64,000 nt of DNA from Pelobates cultripes (lineage: Eukaryota; Chordata; Amphibia; Anura; Pelobatidae), in NCBI GenBank assembly GCA_933207985.1, contig OW240915.1:117613757-117677756 (forward strand), in the 5' to 3' direction. The notes beneath the pieces were generated by a model. The model saw nothing but the letters and a program-made list of their open reading frames with translations. It searched no databases and had not been told where the DNA came from. The first letter of the stretch is position 1. Each line of letters starts with the position of its first letter. Shown piece after piece: positions 24,571-36,460 of the stretch. Both the position numbers and the translations under genes were made by a program.

Positions 24571-27077
24571 CTACTGTTTAACCTTTTCATTTACGAGTAT
24601 ATACAGTTTTCTAATTCTCCATTGCATAATTACTTGTAAAACGATACATATTATAGATACACATATAACAATAATAAATTGATGAAATAAAATATTTACA
24701 ATTGCTGATCCTACAGATGGTTTAGCAAGTGTGTTTGTACTTTTAATTATGTCTTTCCACCAAGAGGAACTAGAAACAATTGACCATTCATTTTCTATCT
24801 CCTTTAATTTACCCTGTTCATGTTCAAATTGAATTTCTGTTTCTTTCAACTGTTTCTGTAATGAATATAATAATACCTTGTCTTTCTTAATCTCATCTGC
24901 CCACTTTCTCCATGGAAACTCATTTGTTTGTGAAACATTTAATTGAATAGGCATGATATCTATCTCTTGTATAGGACTCTTCGATATATTAACTTGAGTT
25001 CCTTGTATATGTATTATTAGTGGACCCCCATTGATGCAATATAACCCTTTCAGTAATGTTTATGAATGTGTACATTCTGAAAATGTAGCTCTTACTAACT
25101 CATTATTTGACATAACCTGTACACATACATTGTCTTTTTCTATGGGAGTTACAATTTCATGAGGATTTTTAACTGTTTTAATTTTACCGGAACATGAAGT
25201 TTGGTTTGAAAACATGAATGATAAATGGTTTCAACTTGGTTATTTAAACATATTATTTTGGATGCAAAATGTAGACAACTAGAAAGATCTACCCGCTCAA
25301 GTTCAGTAATGTTGTTATAAGATACAAAATCAGGATATTGTAATTTATATAATAATAATTGTGTGTTACTAATAGGAATCCCTAACACCAACACTGAAAA
25401 TAGTGTTTTTCAATACCAGAAATTGGTATTAAAGAAGAACTTATACATATATCATTGTTACATCCCAACCATTTGTTAACCCATAAATCTGTATGATTTT
25501 TAGTGAACGCAAACTCCTCAGGTAAACTACGTTTGAGTTCTATAGGAGTAACACCACCTTGTAATGCTTGTGCCATCACCTTAAAATCTGTAGAATATTC
25601 AACTTGTATCTCCAAACAAGCTTTTTGGCTACCTGGGATGAATCTGCATTTCTCATAAATGCCAAAGTAGCTTCCTGTAAATGTTGAACAGAGGGTGCAA
25701 TAACAGAGGCTGTGTTCATAACCATATTTTTCAATATTTGATTTAAACCTCTTTGAATATGCAATCATTTTCCCCCTATTAACCCTACAGTTCCCAAATC
25801 ATTCTTTAATGTTTGAATATCCATAGAATTGATACTTTCTATAGTACTAAATCCAGCCATAATTCCTTCTACTATATCTCTTTTTTTCCTGTCTGATACT
25901 TTACTTCCTCCAAACCAATGTTCTAAGCCTCGTTCCATATTTAAGAAGTTTTCCTTACATTGTGGAAATTTACTTTAAATTTTCCACTGAGAAACATTAA
26001 AATGCCAAACTATTGTTGCAAATTTCCCATCTAATATCAAAGGCTTTGATTGAAAAGGATTCAATTGAAAGGGACTTGATAACTTAAAAACCTTATTTTT
26101 GCATTCTACCATTCTGGGAGAGAATACATTTACTTTAACATCACCACATCTCTCGATGATTTCTTAACATTATACAACATTGATAGTTTCCACTATCACT
26201 GTAGGTAGGATTGTCTAAATAGAAAACAAACATTTCTTCCAACCAATCCACCTTTTCTAGTACACCTCTGTGAATAACCTTTGGCGTTGTATGTGACATA
26301 CTACCCAAAAACATTCCTTCCCTTTTCCATGTCATTACAGACTCAGGGGGTAAACTTATATGTGTACTACATGTTAATCTAAGTCTTTCCTTTCCTTCCT
26401 GGATATCTACAAGACTAGGCTTCGTTATAATATCTTGCATAACATAATCAGTTACTAGAAACATCATGTTAACTCTTACTGTCAACGATTCACTAGATGC
26501 TCGTATTTCCCATATCCAAGGTATACCTGGAGTATTGTTTTTTAAGAGGAATTCTGGCTCTAAATGTATAAGCCAATATTGAATTGTATAAAGTACCTCA
26601 CCACTTCGCCCTCGTGTTGTTACTGAAGTTTGTGCAATCTTCACATACATGTCACCTGACCAATTTACCATTTCCTCTCCATTAACTACAATCATGATAT
26701 ATGCATTTTTTAATTTGTTACGTTCCCATGATCCCGTTTTTACATTATTTTGTACAAATGAACTTTTTGGTCCAACTAAATAAATCATTAGGACCTATTG
26801 TAATGTTAAAATTAATAACACTATCTCCTGTGAAATTAATTCGCACATTGCATACTTGTAGATAGCCATCTTTTGTCTCGAAACAAACATGACCTTTTAA
26901 TACTTGTTCATTGTCTCTCTTTTTTCTAATATTTCCCAATAAGTCATTCTTTAATTCCTGATTGAAAGTTGTCTTGTTCATCTTAAATATAACTATTACA
27001 AGAACTGTAGTCATCAATGTTAGCAGGATGCTGATGAACAACTTCTTTCTGCTACACAGTTGTCTTGGCAAACACAT
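24571..27077 (-). pseudogene. Retroviral envelope (env), broken by frameshifts
   Basis: The N-terminus (26745-27077) is a short basic segment followed by a hydrophobic helix (about residues 12-33), a leader that could act as signal anchor. The surface part (26141-26788) contains glycosylation-type sites and an Ig-like signature near its end. A furin-type RKKR site is encoded at 25879-25890, followed by a glycine-containing hydrophobic stretch that fits a fusion segment. The transmembrane subunit continues to 24571 with a heptad-like helix (SLQKQLKETEIQFEHEQGKL), and a long membrane span (IVNILFHQFIIVICVSIICI). At least four frame changes or stops separate these parts. The normal role of the family is receptor binding and membrane fusion. 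Confidence 0.8.
26115..26407 (-). other. Immunoglobulin-like fold signature within Env
   Basis: In the surface part of Env a tract reads ERLRLTC, then MTWKREG, then YLDNPTYSDSGNYQC. Within the 26141-26788 frame the key residues are Cys140, Trp154 and the DSGNYQC block ending at Cys204. This is the Cys-Trp-Cys pattern with the D-S-G-x-Y-x-C F-strand box of Ig domains, at I-set/V-like spacing (64 residues between cysteines). In the next frame a DVKVNV tract follows, as expected of a G strand. It is seen only as a motif pattern; no structure comparison was possible. Confidence 0.6.
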
Positions 27078-27169
27078 CTTCTGTAACCGGCCAATTTCGC
27101 CTGTAGGTCTGCTTACAAATTATCTAAAATAAACTAAGAAAAACAAAGCAGTATCAATATATTATCAAA

Positions 27170-28624
27170 TTATGTTGTAGGTTTATACAATTTGCACTGA
27201 CCTGCATGAACCCAAAAACAATTTTGCCTCCGTTTATTCCGTGAACCATCAAGAGGTCTTTGCACTTGTACCATTGTTTGTCCCATTGTATCTGTTATGT
27301 TATAAGGACCTTCCCAGTTTGCCTCCCAAGGTCCAGTTTTCCTAAAAGTTTTTATCATGACCATACCCCCCTTTAAAAACTTTGAAAAATCAGGAGGTGT
27401 CATTTTGCACACACGAGTAGCTGCATGTTGAAGAATTTGCTCCAAATTTTCCTTCAGCATTTGCAACCATTTATTTTTAGCAATTGCATCTTTCTGTGGG
27501 GTAGACAAATATGGTTCATTAGGAAAATTTAATTGCATTTTCCCACCTGTTATCAATTCAAATGGAGTGTATTGTGTAGCTGAAGACATAGTGCCTCTAA
27601 TACCCATAAGTACAGCAGGTAGTGCCTGTACCCATGTGTTCCCTTTCTCAAGTAACATTTTTGAAAGTCTAGCTTTCAGTGTTCGATTCATACATTCCAC
27701 AATCCCAGCAGATTGTGGATGATATGGAACATGGAATCTCTGCTCTATGCCTAGAATAGCAAACAGTGCTTGTATGATTTTCCCTGTGAAATGGGTACCT
27801 CTGTCTGACTCTAGAAGCCTAGAAAAACCCCATCTTGAGAAAATGTGTGTCCATAACGCTTCAGCCGTTTTTTGTGAATCATCTTTAGTCAGTGGAATTA
27901 CTTCTAACCATTTAGAGAATACATCCACAACTACTAACGCATATTTTAATCCATTCTTACCTGTTGGTAATGGCCCAATTAAATCAATTTGTAAAGTAGA
28001 CCAAGGACCATTTGCAGATGCTATACGTTGTATAGGCGGTTTTTGTCCTTTAGGTCTGGGATTTATTTGTGCACATATCAAACATGATTGCACTACCTGT
28101 TGTACAGTCTTTTCCATGTTATCCCAATGCAACTTATCTCTGAGTACCTCTAACAGTTTCTGCTGTCCAATATGACCTAAACTTTCATGATTATATTGTG
28201 TAAATAACACTTTTAGATGTTCTGGCATGACCGGACACAGTTCTCCATTTTGGTCATGACACAAAACCCCGTTCTCATGAACAAATGGAGGTTTTGGATC
28301 AACCCGAGAAGCCGCAAGGGAAGAATCCTTTGCCTGTTCTTCTGCAAAAGATGGAGGCTGTGTGTTAGTCTTTCTAACAACTGCTACTGACATAGGCTCT
28401 GTCTGCAATGCATTTTCACCAGTTAAAGCTGCTCTTTTTGCCAATTTATCAGCTATTTCATTTTCTTCACTAAGTAAATTTTTACCTTTTTGATGGGCAG
28501 GAACTTTAACTATAGCATGTAAACATGGTTCTTGAGACCCAATTCCAAATATGGTCTCTAGTGTCTCTTTGTGTGCTAACACTTTATTTGAGGCATCTAC
28601 GAACCCTCTTCTTTTCCATATAGC
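27170..28624 (-). pseudogene. Provirus pol: RNase H end and integrase
   Basis: A 485-residue open frame begins at the end of RNase H (H45 in PAHQKGKN, D60 in ENEIADKLA). Integrase follows: the HHCC zinc domain (H147, H152, C182, C185), the catalytic triad D215, D275, E311 with 35 residues between the last two, and a C-terminal GPY-type module near residue 430 (WEGPYNITDTMG). This is the best-preserved gene of the provirus. It lacks its own start because the upstream part of pol is cut off by the hAT-like insertion at 28625. Confidence 0.9.
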
Positions 28625-28929
28625 CATAATATTTTTCCAAAGCAGGAACGCCGTTCCCGTTAGCAGTCCTGCAGGACCTGCCCTGCTACCTGCACACAGG
28701 GGCCATCACACGCTGTGTTCCCTCTCCAGCTGCTCACATCCGCGAGACCAGCGGCTGTCCGGAGCGTTGCCACGGGTTACCATGGCAATGCTCTGCACAG
28801 GCGAGTCTCGCGAGAGTTAGAGCTGGAGAGTGTGATGGCCCCTGTGTGCAGCGGCTGCCTCCCTCCACCGGACCACCAGGCGATCTCCCCCCTCCCTGAC
28901 AAGGTAAGAAGGGGGGGATAAAATAAAAA

Positions 28930-30735
28930 AAATATATAGACACACACACAAACACATCATCCAGCATGCATACACACACACACATCGTCCAATGCACACA
29001 CACACACACACACATCGTCCAGCATACACACACATCATCCAGCATACACACACCACCCAACATACACACATACACCATCCAACATACACCATCCAGCACA
29101 CGCACACATCATCCAGTGCACACACACACACCATCCAGCACACACAAATCATCCAGCGCACACACACACATCATCCAGCATACACACACATCATCCAGCG
29201 CACATACACACACACATCATCCAGCATACACACACACACACACACATCATCCAACACACACCATCATCATCCAGTGCGCGCACACACATCATCCAGCGCG
29301 CGCGCGCACACACACCATGCAGCATACACACACATCATCCAGCATACACACACATCATCCAGTGCACACACACACACCATCCAGTGCACACACACACACC
29401 ATCCAGTGCACACACACACACATCATCCAGTGTGCACACACACACACATCATCCAGCATGCACACACACCATCCAGCACACACACACACACCCCATCCAG
29501 CATACACACACACTCGCATCATCCAGCATACACACACACACACCATCATCCAGCATACACACACACACCATCATCCAGCATACTCACACACATCATCCAG
29601 TGCACACACACACCATCATCATCCAGTGCACACACACACACACCATCCAGTGCATACACACACACACACACCATCCAGCATATACACACAATCATCCAGC
29701 ATACACACACACAATCATCCAGTGCACACACACATCATCCAGCATACACACACCTTCCAACACACACACACATCATCCAATGCGCACACACACGCATCAT
29801 CCAGTGCGCACACACACACCATCCAGCATATAAACACACACACACACACACACATCATCCAGCACACACACGCATCATCCAGCATACACACACACACACA
29901 CATCATCCAGCACACACACACACACACACCATCCACATACACACACATCATCCAACACACACACACACACATCCAGTGCACACACACATCTTCCAACACA
30001 CACACATCATCCAGTGCACACACATCATCCAGCATACACACACACATCATCCAGCATACACACACACACACACACACACCATCCAGCATACACACACATC
30101 TTCCAACACACACACACATCATCCAGTGCACACACACACATCATCCAGTGCACACACATCATCCAGCATACACACACCTTCCAACACACACACAATCATC
30201 CAGTGCACACGCACACACACCATCCAGCACACACACATCATCCAGCACACACACACATACACACACACAACCATCCAGCACACACACACCATCCAGCACA
30301 CACCGACCATCCACACAATAATCATCCAGCACACACCAACCACACACACATCATCCAGCCACACAACACATCATCCAGTGCACACGACACCATCCAGCAT
30401 AAACACACACACACCCATCCAGCACACACACACACACACACATCATCCAGCACACACCATCCACACACACACACCATCCAGCATACACACACATCATCCA
30501 ACACACACACACCATCCAGCATACACACACACCATCCAGCACACACACACACACCCCATCCAGCATACACACACACTCGAATCATCCAGCATACACACAC
30601 ACCATCATCCAGCATACACACACATATCATCCAGTGCACACAAACTTCATCCAGCATACACACACACACACACACCATCCAGCATACACAAACACACACA
30701 CACATCATCCAGTGCGCACACACATCATCCAGCAC
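28930..30735. repeat. CA-rich minisatellite (ACACACATCATCCAGCATAC units)
   Basis: About 1.8 kb of tandem units made of a CA run plus CATCATCCAGCAT, CATCATCCAGTGC or CACCATCCAGCA, with unit length varying by CA-run length. Long open frames on both strands here (His-Thr-rich or Cys-Val-rich) are a by-product of the short period and not genes. It is the core of the hAT-like insertion. Confidence 0.95.
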
Positions 30736-31225
30736 ACATACTGCATTCATTATACACACTCTTCACTCACTACAAACACACTGCATTCACAATACACACT
30801 CTGCATTCACTATACACACTCTGCACTCACTATACACACTCTGCACTCACTACAAACACACTACATACACTGCATTCATAATACAGACTCTACACCCACT
30901 ACAAATACACTGCATTCATTACACACACTGCACTCACTACAAACACTACATTCATTATACACACTCTGCACTCACTACACACACTACATTCATTATACAC
31001 ATTCTGCACTCACTACAAATACACTACGTTCATTATACACACTGCATTCATTATACACACACTGCACTCACAACAAACACACTACATTCATTATACACAC
31101 TCTGCACTCACTACAAACACACTACATTTATTATACACACTGCACTCACTACAAACACACTACATTTATTATTCATACTCTGCATTCACTACAAACACAC
31201 TACATTCATTATACACACCCTGCAC
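30736..31225. repeat. Second tandem array (CATTCATTATACACACTCTGCACTCACTAC units)
   Basis: Roughly 40-bp units of TACATTCATTATACACACT plus CTGCACTCACTACAAACACAC are repeated with variation. It adjoins the CA-rich array within the same hAT-like insertion and ends before a G-rich stretch at 31262-31281. Confidence 0.9.
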
Positions 31226-31331
31226 TGCACTATATGCATAGGAGTGTAATTTTTTTTTTAATGAGGGGAAGGGGGGGGGGCGGGAATCTTGGGTGAGTTC
31301 CCACACTTTTTTCCCCAGGACTTGACCCCTG

Positions 31332-32757
31332 CATATAGCTAAATGTTCTGTTGGTGATCTAACCACATATGAACTATCACTATATATCACTAGGGGACGC
31401 CCTTCTTTTTTTCTCAAGTGTTAGTACTGTTTTTAATGCTTCTAGTTTTGCTCTCTGTGCTGACAAATGACCTGGCAATTTATGTTCTACTGAATATCCT
31501 CGTTTTGGATACCATATAGCATAACCTGTATAGTACTTCCCATCTGAATAGAATCTGGACCCGTCAACAAACACAGGTTCAGCAGATTCACTTGCTTCCT
31601 TTCTGAAAAGAGAAAGAAAATTCTCTTCAACTTCTGCTAAACATTCATGGGGTTTACCCTCATATTGCATTAGTTGTGGAAGTACATACTTTGCCTTATG
31701 TTCTAACTTAATTTGCTTTGATGATAGCGCTATTAACCATTGTGAAAATCTCTGATGTGACACACCTGGAATTCCTTTTTCAATAAGTAATTTCAAAGGT
31801 GTATGTGGTGTTTGCAGAATTATGTCCACTATGTGTTCAGTTGCCATTACCGTAAAATGTATTCCTACCAAATGTCTGGCACAAATTTCTAACCCTTTTT
31901 CCACTGAGGAAAGAATCTTAGAAAAATATCCCACTATTCTCCATATCTCTTGCTGCAAATGTAATAGTACTGCGGAGACAGCCGTCTCTGAAGTATGTAC
32001 TTGAATTGCAAAAGATGCAGTTGGCTGTATTGTCGCTAAAGCAGGTGCAACCTGTAAGTCTCTTTTAAGTACCTCAAATGCATTCTGATGTTCATCTGTC
32101 CATGGTCCAAATGAAGATTCACTATTTTTCAAGAGATCATATAAAGGTTTGGCTTTTTCAGCCAACCCTTCAATGAATTCTCTGGAAAAATTAATTAATC
32201 CTAGGAACTGGCGTAAGGCCTTGTGTGAAGTCGGTACAGGAAGAGAAGAAATAGTTTTGATTCTTTCCTGCACTGGCTTCTTGTGTCCTGGACCAATGTG
32301 TACACCCAAGTATTGTACTTCTGGTTGCATCAGTGTTACTTTGCATGTATTCAGTTTTAAACCAGAATCCTGCAAAAGGAAAAATAATTAATTTAACAGA
32401 ATCAGGTGTTCTTCCTCAGTTTCAGTCTGCAAAAGCATATCATCAACATATTGTAACAAGCATTCTTGCCTAGAAAACTTTTGCCAATGCCTGATGAAAA
32501 TATGTTGGAGAACTCTGAAAACCCTGGGGCAACACAGTAAACACATATTGCTGATTTTGAAATGTAAAAGCAAACTTATATTGACAACTATGCTTCAGTG
32601 GTACAGAGAAAAACCCATTACTTACATCTAGTACTGAGTATACCTTAGCCATTGACATCAATCGTGACATCATATCTGGGGTTTTCTGCCACCACATGTG
32701 CAGAAGGTGGTGTGAATGTATTTAATGTTCGTAAATCAATTGTTAATCTCCAGGAAT
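31332..32757 (-). pseudogene. Provirus pol: reverse transcriptase and RNase H
   Basis: Minus-strand blocks run from the palm (32470-32697: SRLMSMAKVYSVLDVSNGFF..., VLPQGFQSSPTYF) to the YVDD catalytic box at 32439-32450. The thumb and connection follow (31380-32375: a YLGV.I..G tract, FLGLINFSREFI). RNase H begins with the catalytic FVDGSRF and an AQRAKLEAL helix, then SDSSYVV. It is cut at 31331 by the hAT-like insertion. Frame changes near 32570 and 32380 break it further. It would copy viral RNA into DNA and degrade the RNA template. Confidence 0.9.
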
Positions 32758-33420
32758 TTTAGTCTTTTTTCAATATTGGCCACAGATTATGATTGCATGG
32801 ACTATTTGCTTTTCTAATTATTCCTCTCTGTTCCAAATCATTAATGACACTTGCAATAGAATCAATTGAATCTGGGGGTAATTTATACTGCCTCTGTGGG
32901 AGTGGATCAGGACCTTGAATGTCAATCAGCACATTTTTAAACCTTCCACATTCATTTTTACTTTGTGCCCATAAATCTGGATAACTCTGTACAATCTCTT
33001 TAAATTCAAGGTTATCCCTAGTATTAGGCCATTGCATTTCTGTAGACACTACATCTACTGGACAAACAATTCCTAGCTCTCCAGTAGGATCCAATAGCAC
33101 TGGTTTCCTACCCTTAACATCTTTCCAAGTAGCTTTGTTTCCCAAATCAACAATCCAACCTCTTTTTTGCATAACATCTGTGCCTATGATATTATCAACA
33201 TTTTTGCAGTACCAGATATCAATTTTTGTTTTTAAACACTGAGGTATTTCCAAAGTAACATTATTTACTAATGTTGCCATAGATCCTCCACTTCTGTCAA
33301 ATCCTACAATTGTACATATAGGTGCACTTGGTGATAAAGGTAGTTGTAAACTAGTTATACTTAACTGAGCACCTGTATCAACGAGAAATTCTGTGTCAAC
33401 CTTTTAAAGAACATTTAACA
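32758..33420 (-). pseudogene. Provirus protease and reverse transcriptase N-terminus
   Basis: An aspartic protease is encoded with the active-site DTGA at 33368-33379. The conserved NIIGTDVMQKRG block follows at about 33190. The frame 32759-33280 then enters the reverse transcriptase fingers (LPQRQYKLPPDSID, VINDLEQRGII, NLWPILKKD) and ends in a stop. Protease and RT are not in one continuous frame with the integrase part. Confidence 0.85.
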
Positions 33421-33489
33421 TCAAGAACATCCATATAAATTTAATGGAGCCAAAAATTCAAGTGGACGCGGCCTGATTCCTTTAGATTG

Positions 33490-34919
33490 TCATTGTGAAT
33501 TTAAAATTTGGTCAGCCTGATTAGACATGTTAGAAATCACACCCTGTCTGTCTCCTGTGTTTGAGGAAGCTACAATTTCTCCCACTTGCCTTATCAGAGG
33601 AGTATATGGCGAATCTCTGGTGTTTTCTGTATTAGGATTATTGTGAATAAATCCATTTGATTTGCCATGATCCCTTGATTGTAAATCATAAAAATAATTC
33701 CTGCAGTTTCTCTTTATATGACCTGGCTTGTTACAATAGAAACAGACCAGACCAGATTGGAGCTTCTCTCCTCTTTGTCTGAGTTCTAACAGCTGCAGGA
33801 GGAGAGGGAGGAGGGGACTTTCTGTATCTGGGTTTGTCCTCTCCCCTTTCTCTCCTAACTGCACAGACAGATTTTTTACAGTTTGTTGTCTGAATTCCCT
33901 TCTCACCCTATCTAGAAATGACGCAGCGTCTTCGATATTTTGACATTGGAGAGCGCATGCAAAATGATATCGGATCAAGATATTTAAATTATTTTACAAA
34001 TGCATTTATCATAGATTTTGGTGTCTGATCATCAGGAATACTCATTAGAAATCTGTATGCACGCTCAAATTTTAAAAGGTAACTGAAGACATCTTCATTT
34101 ATATTCGGTTTTAATTTTTCTAAAATCTCAATATCCACATGCTCATTTCCTGTTAACCTATCTCGCTCATTCCCATGGACTATTTCACCATCTTCGTCAT
34201 TGGGGGTACTTATGGGTGGAGTCAGTCTACGTGCAATGTATGTTGGCAGCCATATTTTAAACAATCTTTGTTCATCATTCAAATTATGTTTAGATAAATT
34301 AGACTCAAATACGTCTGCATTACCAAAGGCATCCAATTGATGGATTATATGGGGGAATATCTTTGGTAACTTTCATCAGCTGCTCTTGAATTTTTAATTT
34401 AAGTTTTGCAGCCTTATCTAACAATTTTCTACGTTGCAAATCAGACTGGGATGATATTTCTGTGACATCAACTGGCTCTGGTATCAAATTATGATCACTC
34501 CTTGTAACCACACACAACTGTTTGGCTTCAGTTCTAAGTTTACAAATTAATTCAGATTTAAGATCCAGCTGTTCTCCCAAATCACAAATACTTGCCTGTA
34601 GTCTATCACAGTTAGTACATTTCATTTCTGTTACACATACAGATTTCTCTTTAATGTCTGTCTGTGTACTTTTTAAATCTTGCACCTTTACTTGTGCTGG
34701 TACTTGCAATTTTGTTGGAGCCACTCCTGTTCTAAGGATCATTGTGTCAAAGGTTTTTACCTTTTTTGTTTTATTTAAACATAACAGTTTATTATCAATA
34801 GCTGAATTTGCTTGTTTACATTGCTCATACAAACTTGCCCACAATTGACTATCTGTATAGCATCTATTAAACACAAAATCAAGTTTACTTTTCTCTGCAA
34901 TATCAGTAAGAAAATCCAT
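33490..34919 (-). pseudogene. Provirus gag (matrix, capsid, nucleocapsid), frameshifted
   Basis: Three overlapping minus-strand frames make up Gag. The first (34320-34919) starts at an ATG just after a splice-donor-like GGTGAGT (34926-34932 region) and is helical, with an EKSVCVTEMKCTNCDRLQ tract. The second (33989-34336) covers capsid-like sequence. The third (33490-33978) carries one CCHC zinc knuckle (C79, C82, H87, C92; CFYCNKPGHIKRNC) followed by a charged tail. Gag normally assembles the particle core and packages RNA through the knuckle. Two frameshifts prevent one product. Confidence 0.8.
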
Positions 34920-35330
34920 TATTACTCACCAGAAAAGTTGCTCTTTAATGCACGACACCGCCTGCTTTTAGTCTGCTTTTTACTCGTACAGCTGCGCAGT
35001 TCTGGGCTTGATTCTGGACGCTTGCCAATCTCTGCCACGTGCTTGCTTCTAGACTTCACGTTGTATCTTGTGCTGCTTTCTTTATAACACGTGCTTTTGT
35101 CTGTTGTAGAATATAATCTTGGAACAGTCTTTGTGATTTGAAAATCTTTGTCTTCTGATAAACACATACAGCTCTTAACACGGCTTTTAACACGGTTCTT
35201 TTTTTCTGTTTCTGGCTGCACACACTTCTATTCAACACAAAGAGTAATTCGATATCCGTCCTCTCTCTGCTCAACTCCCCCCCTGAATAGAAGTTTGTAA
35301 CACCAGAAAACAGTCTGGCTGGCTCGTCAA
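34920..35330 (-). other. Provirus leader region
   Basis: It lies between the 5' LTR and gag on the minus strand. A 99-residue basic frame (34922-35221) has no recognised domain. No standard primer-binding site starting TGG is seen right beside the LTR edge; a TGGTGTTACAAAC stretch occurs about 25 bp away. A candidate splice donor lies just upstream of the gag start. Confidence 0.6.
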
Positions 35331-35859
35331 TGTAATAACTGGCTGTGTTTTTTCTTTAGTTGAATAAGTCTTTTATATATATATATATATATATTTCTTC
35401 TTTTGGGTCAGGCTCGCCACAATAATATATGTCTATATTATTGAAAAGTACTAATATGCAATCTGACATTCTTTATAAAAAAATAAGTATTTATTCTACA
35501 TTCAACAGCAAACAATAATATACTTAACAGATGGTATTTCTTAACGACGTTACAGAGAGTCGTCTTTGTATCAGCAACTCAGGACATCAGAGAGCAGAGC
35601 AAAACGGATCGTAGAAGGAAGAGAACGTGGTCCTTTGTCCTTGGCTCTATATAGCCCAAATTACGTCATAACGTTTAGTTTAGACTCTGCCATAGAAGGA
35701 AATTCCCTATATAAAGACTACCTCAAATCTCTTATACAGCAAATTCCAGAGACCTCATGGTACAGCATAGCAAACACCATCTGTTCTGTTTAACCCAATA
35801 GACAGCCACACCTTAATATGTATTTGAATAGGAACATATCGAATATGCAATATTCTACA
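35331..35859 (-). repeat. Provirus 5' LTR
   Basis: On the minus strand it begins TGTAGAATATTGCATATTC and ends AGCCAGTTATTACA. It includes TATA-type sequences (TATATAGGGAATTTCC and TATATAGAGCC) and a long TA microsatellite at about 35376-35392. It aligns with the 3' LTR across its length, with extra blocks that account for its larger size. Confidence 0.9.
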
Positions 35860-36460
35860 GCCTCTGAGCCACAACACAGCTCTAGTAATTGACTGAAATC
35901 TAACCTTGTCTTGTATCCAGCACTGGGGGCTGGACGTTATCTGAAACTGCTCCTGTCACTCATAGTTCACCTGTGGCTGATCACCAATTAGCCAGGTATA
36001 AGACACAGCCTCTCTGTGAGGGCAGTGTCAGTTCGTTGACTCTAGTTCCATATTGCTGTTTGTGTTCCAGTGTGCTCCTGTTGATTCCTGACCTTGGCTT
36101 GTTACTTCGTATATCCTGACTTCTGACATATTCTGACCTCGGCTTTCTTCTCGTTAATCCTGAATTCTGGCACCCTCTGACCTCTGGCTTACCCACAACG
36201 ATTCTCCTGCTTTATCCGTACCTGTACTGCGACTTGGAGCATTATCCAGCACCGCCCCCGTGCACAGACTCACAGGCCAGTTCTTACCTGACCACCTTGG
36301 CCTGTGCTTAATTGCAAGGATGAGCATATCTCCCACTAAGGTAAGCAGTGACACTCTGTATGCTGCATGACTATCACTTTCTTTACCCTTGTTGCTATTT
36401 GACACTGCAATGGATACTTTTACTTGTTATTTCTATCTGGATACTTTTTATACCCTGTTA
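35860..36460 (+). mobile_element. Gypsy-type LTR fragment
   Basis: The series CTGACCTTGGCTTG, CCTGACTTCTGACAT, TCTGACCTCGGCTTTC is the 3'-half signature shared with the gypsy LTR at 20.2 kb. The start is cut by the provirus edge at 35859 and the end is not defined. No target duplication can be recognised. Confidence 0.5.

Larger units (their letters stand above)
28625..31331. mobile_element. hAT-like insertion in provirus pol, 8-bp TSD
   Basis: The 8-bp direct repeat CATATAGC flanks the segment (28617-28624 and 31332-31339). Provirus pol reads up to each copy, so the insertion disrupts RNase H. The right terminus is CAG-type (its reverse complement starts CAGGGGTCAAGTCCTGGGG), but the left terminus (CATAATATTTTTCC) does not mirror it and may be damaged. 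Inside are GC-rich inverted segments (28645-28850), a GACAAGGTAAGAAGG junction at 28898-28912 and two tandem arrays. No transposase is encoded. Confidence 0.8.
23906..35859 (-). mobile_element. Endogenous retrovirus provirus (gag-pro-pol-env), defective
   Basis: Related LTRs bound the element (472 bp at 23906-24377, 529 bp at 35331-35859). Between them, on the minus strand, come Gag with a CCHC knuckle, an aspartic protease, reverse transcriptase with YVDD, RNase H, integrase with a D,D35E triad, and Env with a furin-type site and membrane anchor. A 2.7-kb hAT-like element (28625-31331) splits RNase H. Several frameshifts and stops break gag, pol and env, so the copy is defective. No matching target duplication is seen at the outer edges (AGGAC versus GCCTC). 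The lineage is not certain: pol looks orthoretroviral, and the hydrophobic Env leader recalls foamy-type envelopes. Confidence 0.9.

Noticed and set aside
28930..30735. Possible CRISPR-like array
   Set aside because: Units are contiguous variable-length CA runs without unique spacers, in a vertebrate transposon.
28966..31296. Several very long open frames on both strands (up to 629 codons, His-Thr-Pro-rich or Cys-Val-rich)
   Set aside because: They come from the short tandem period of the CA-rich minisatellite; there is no domain, no start context, and frames on both strands mirror each other.
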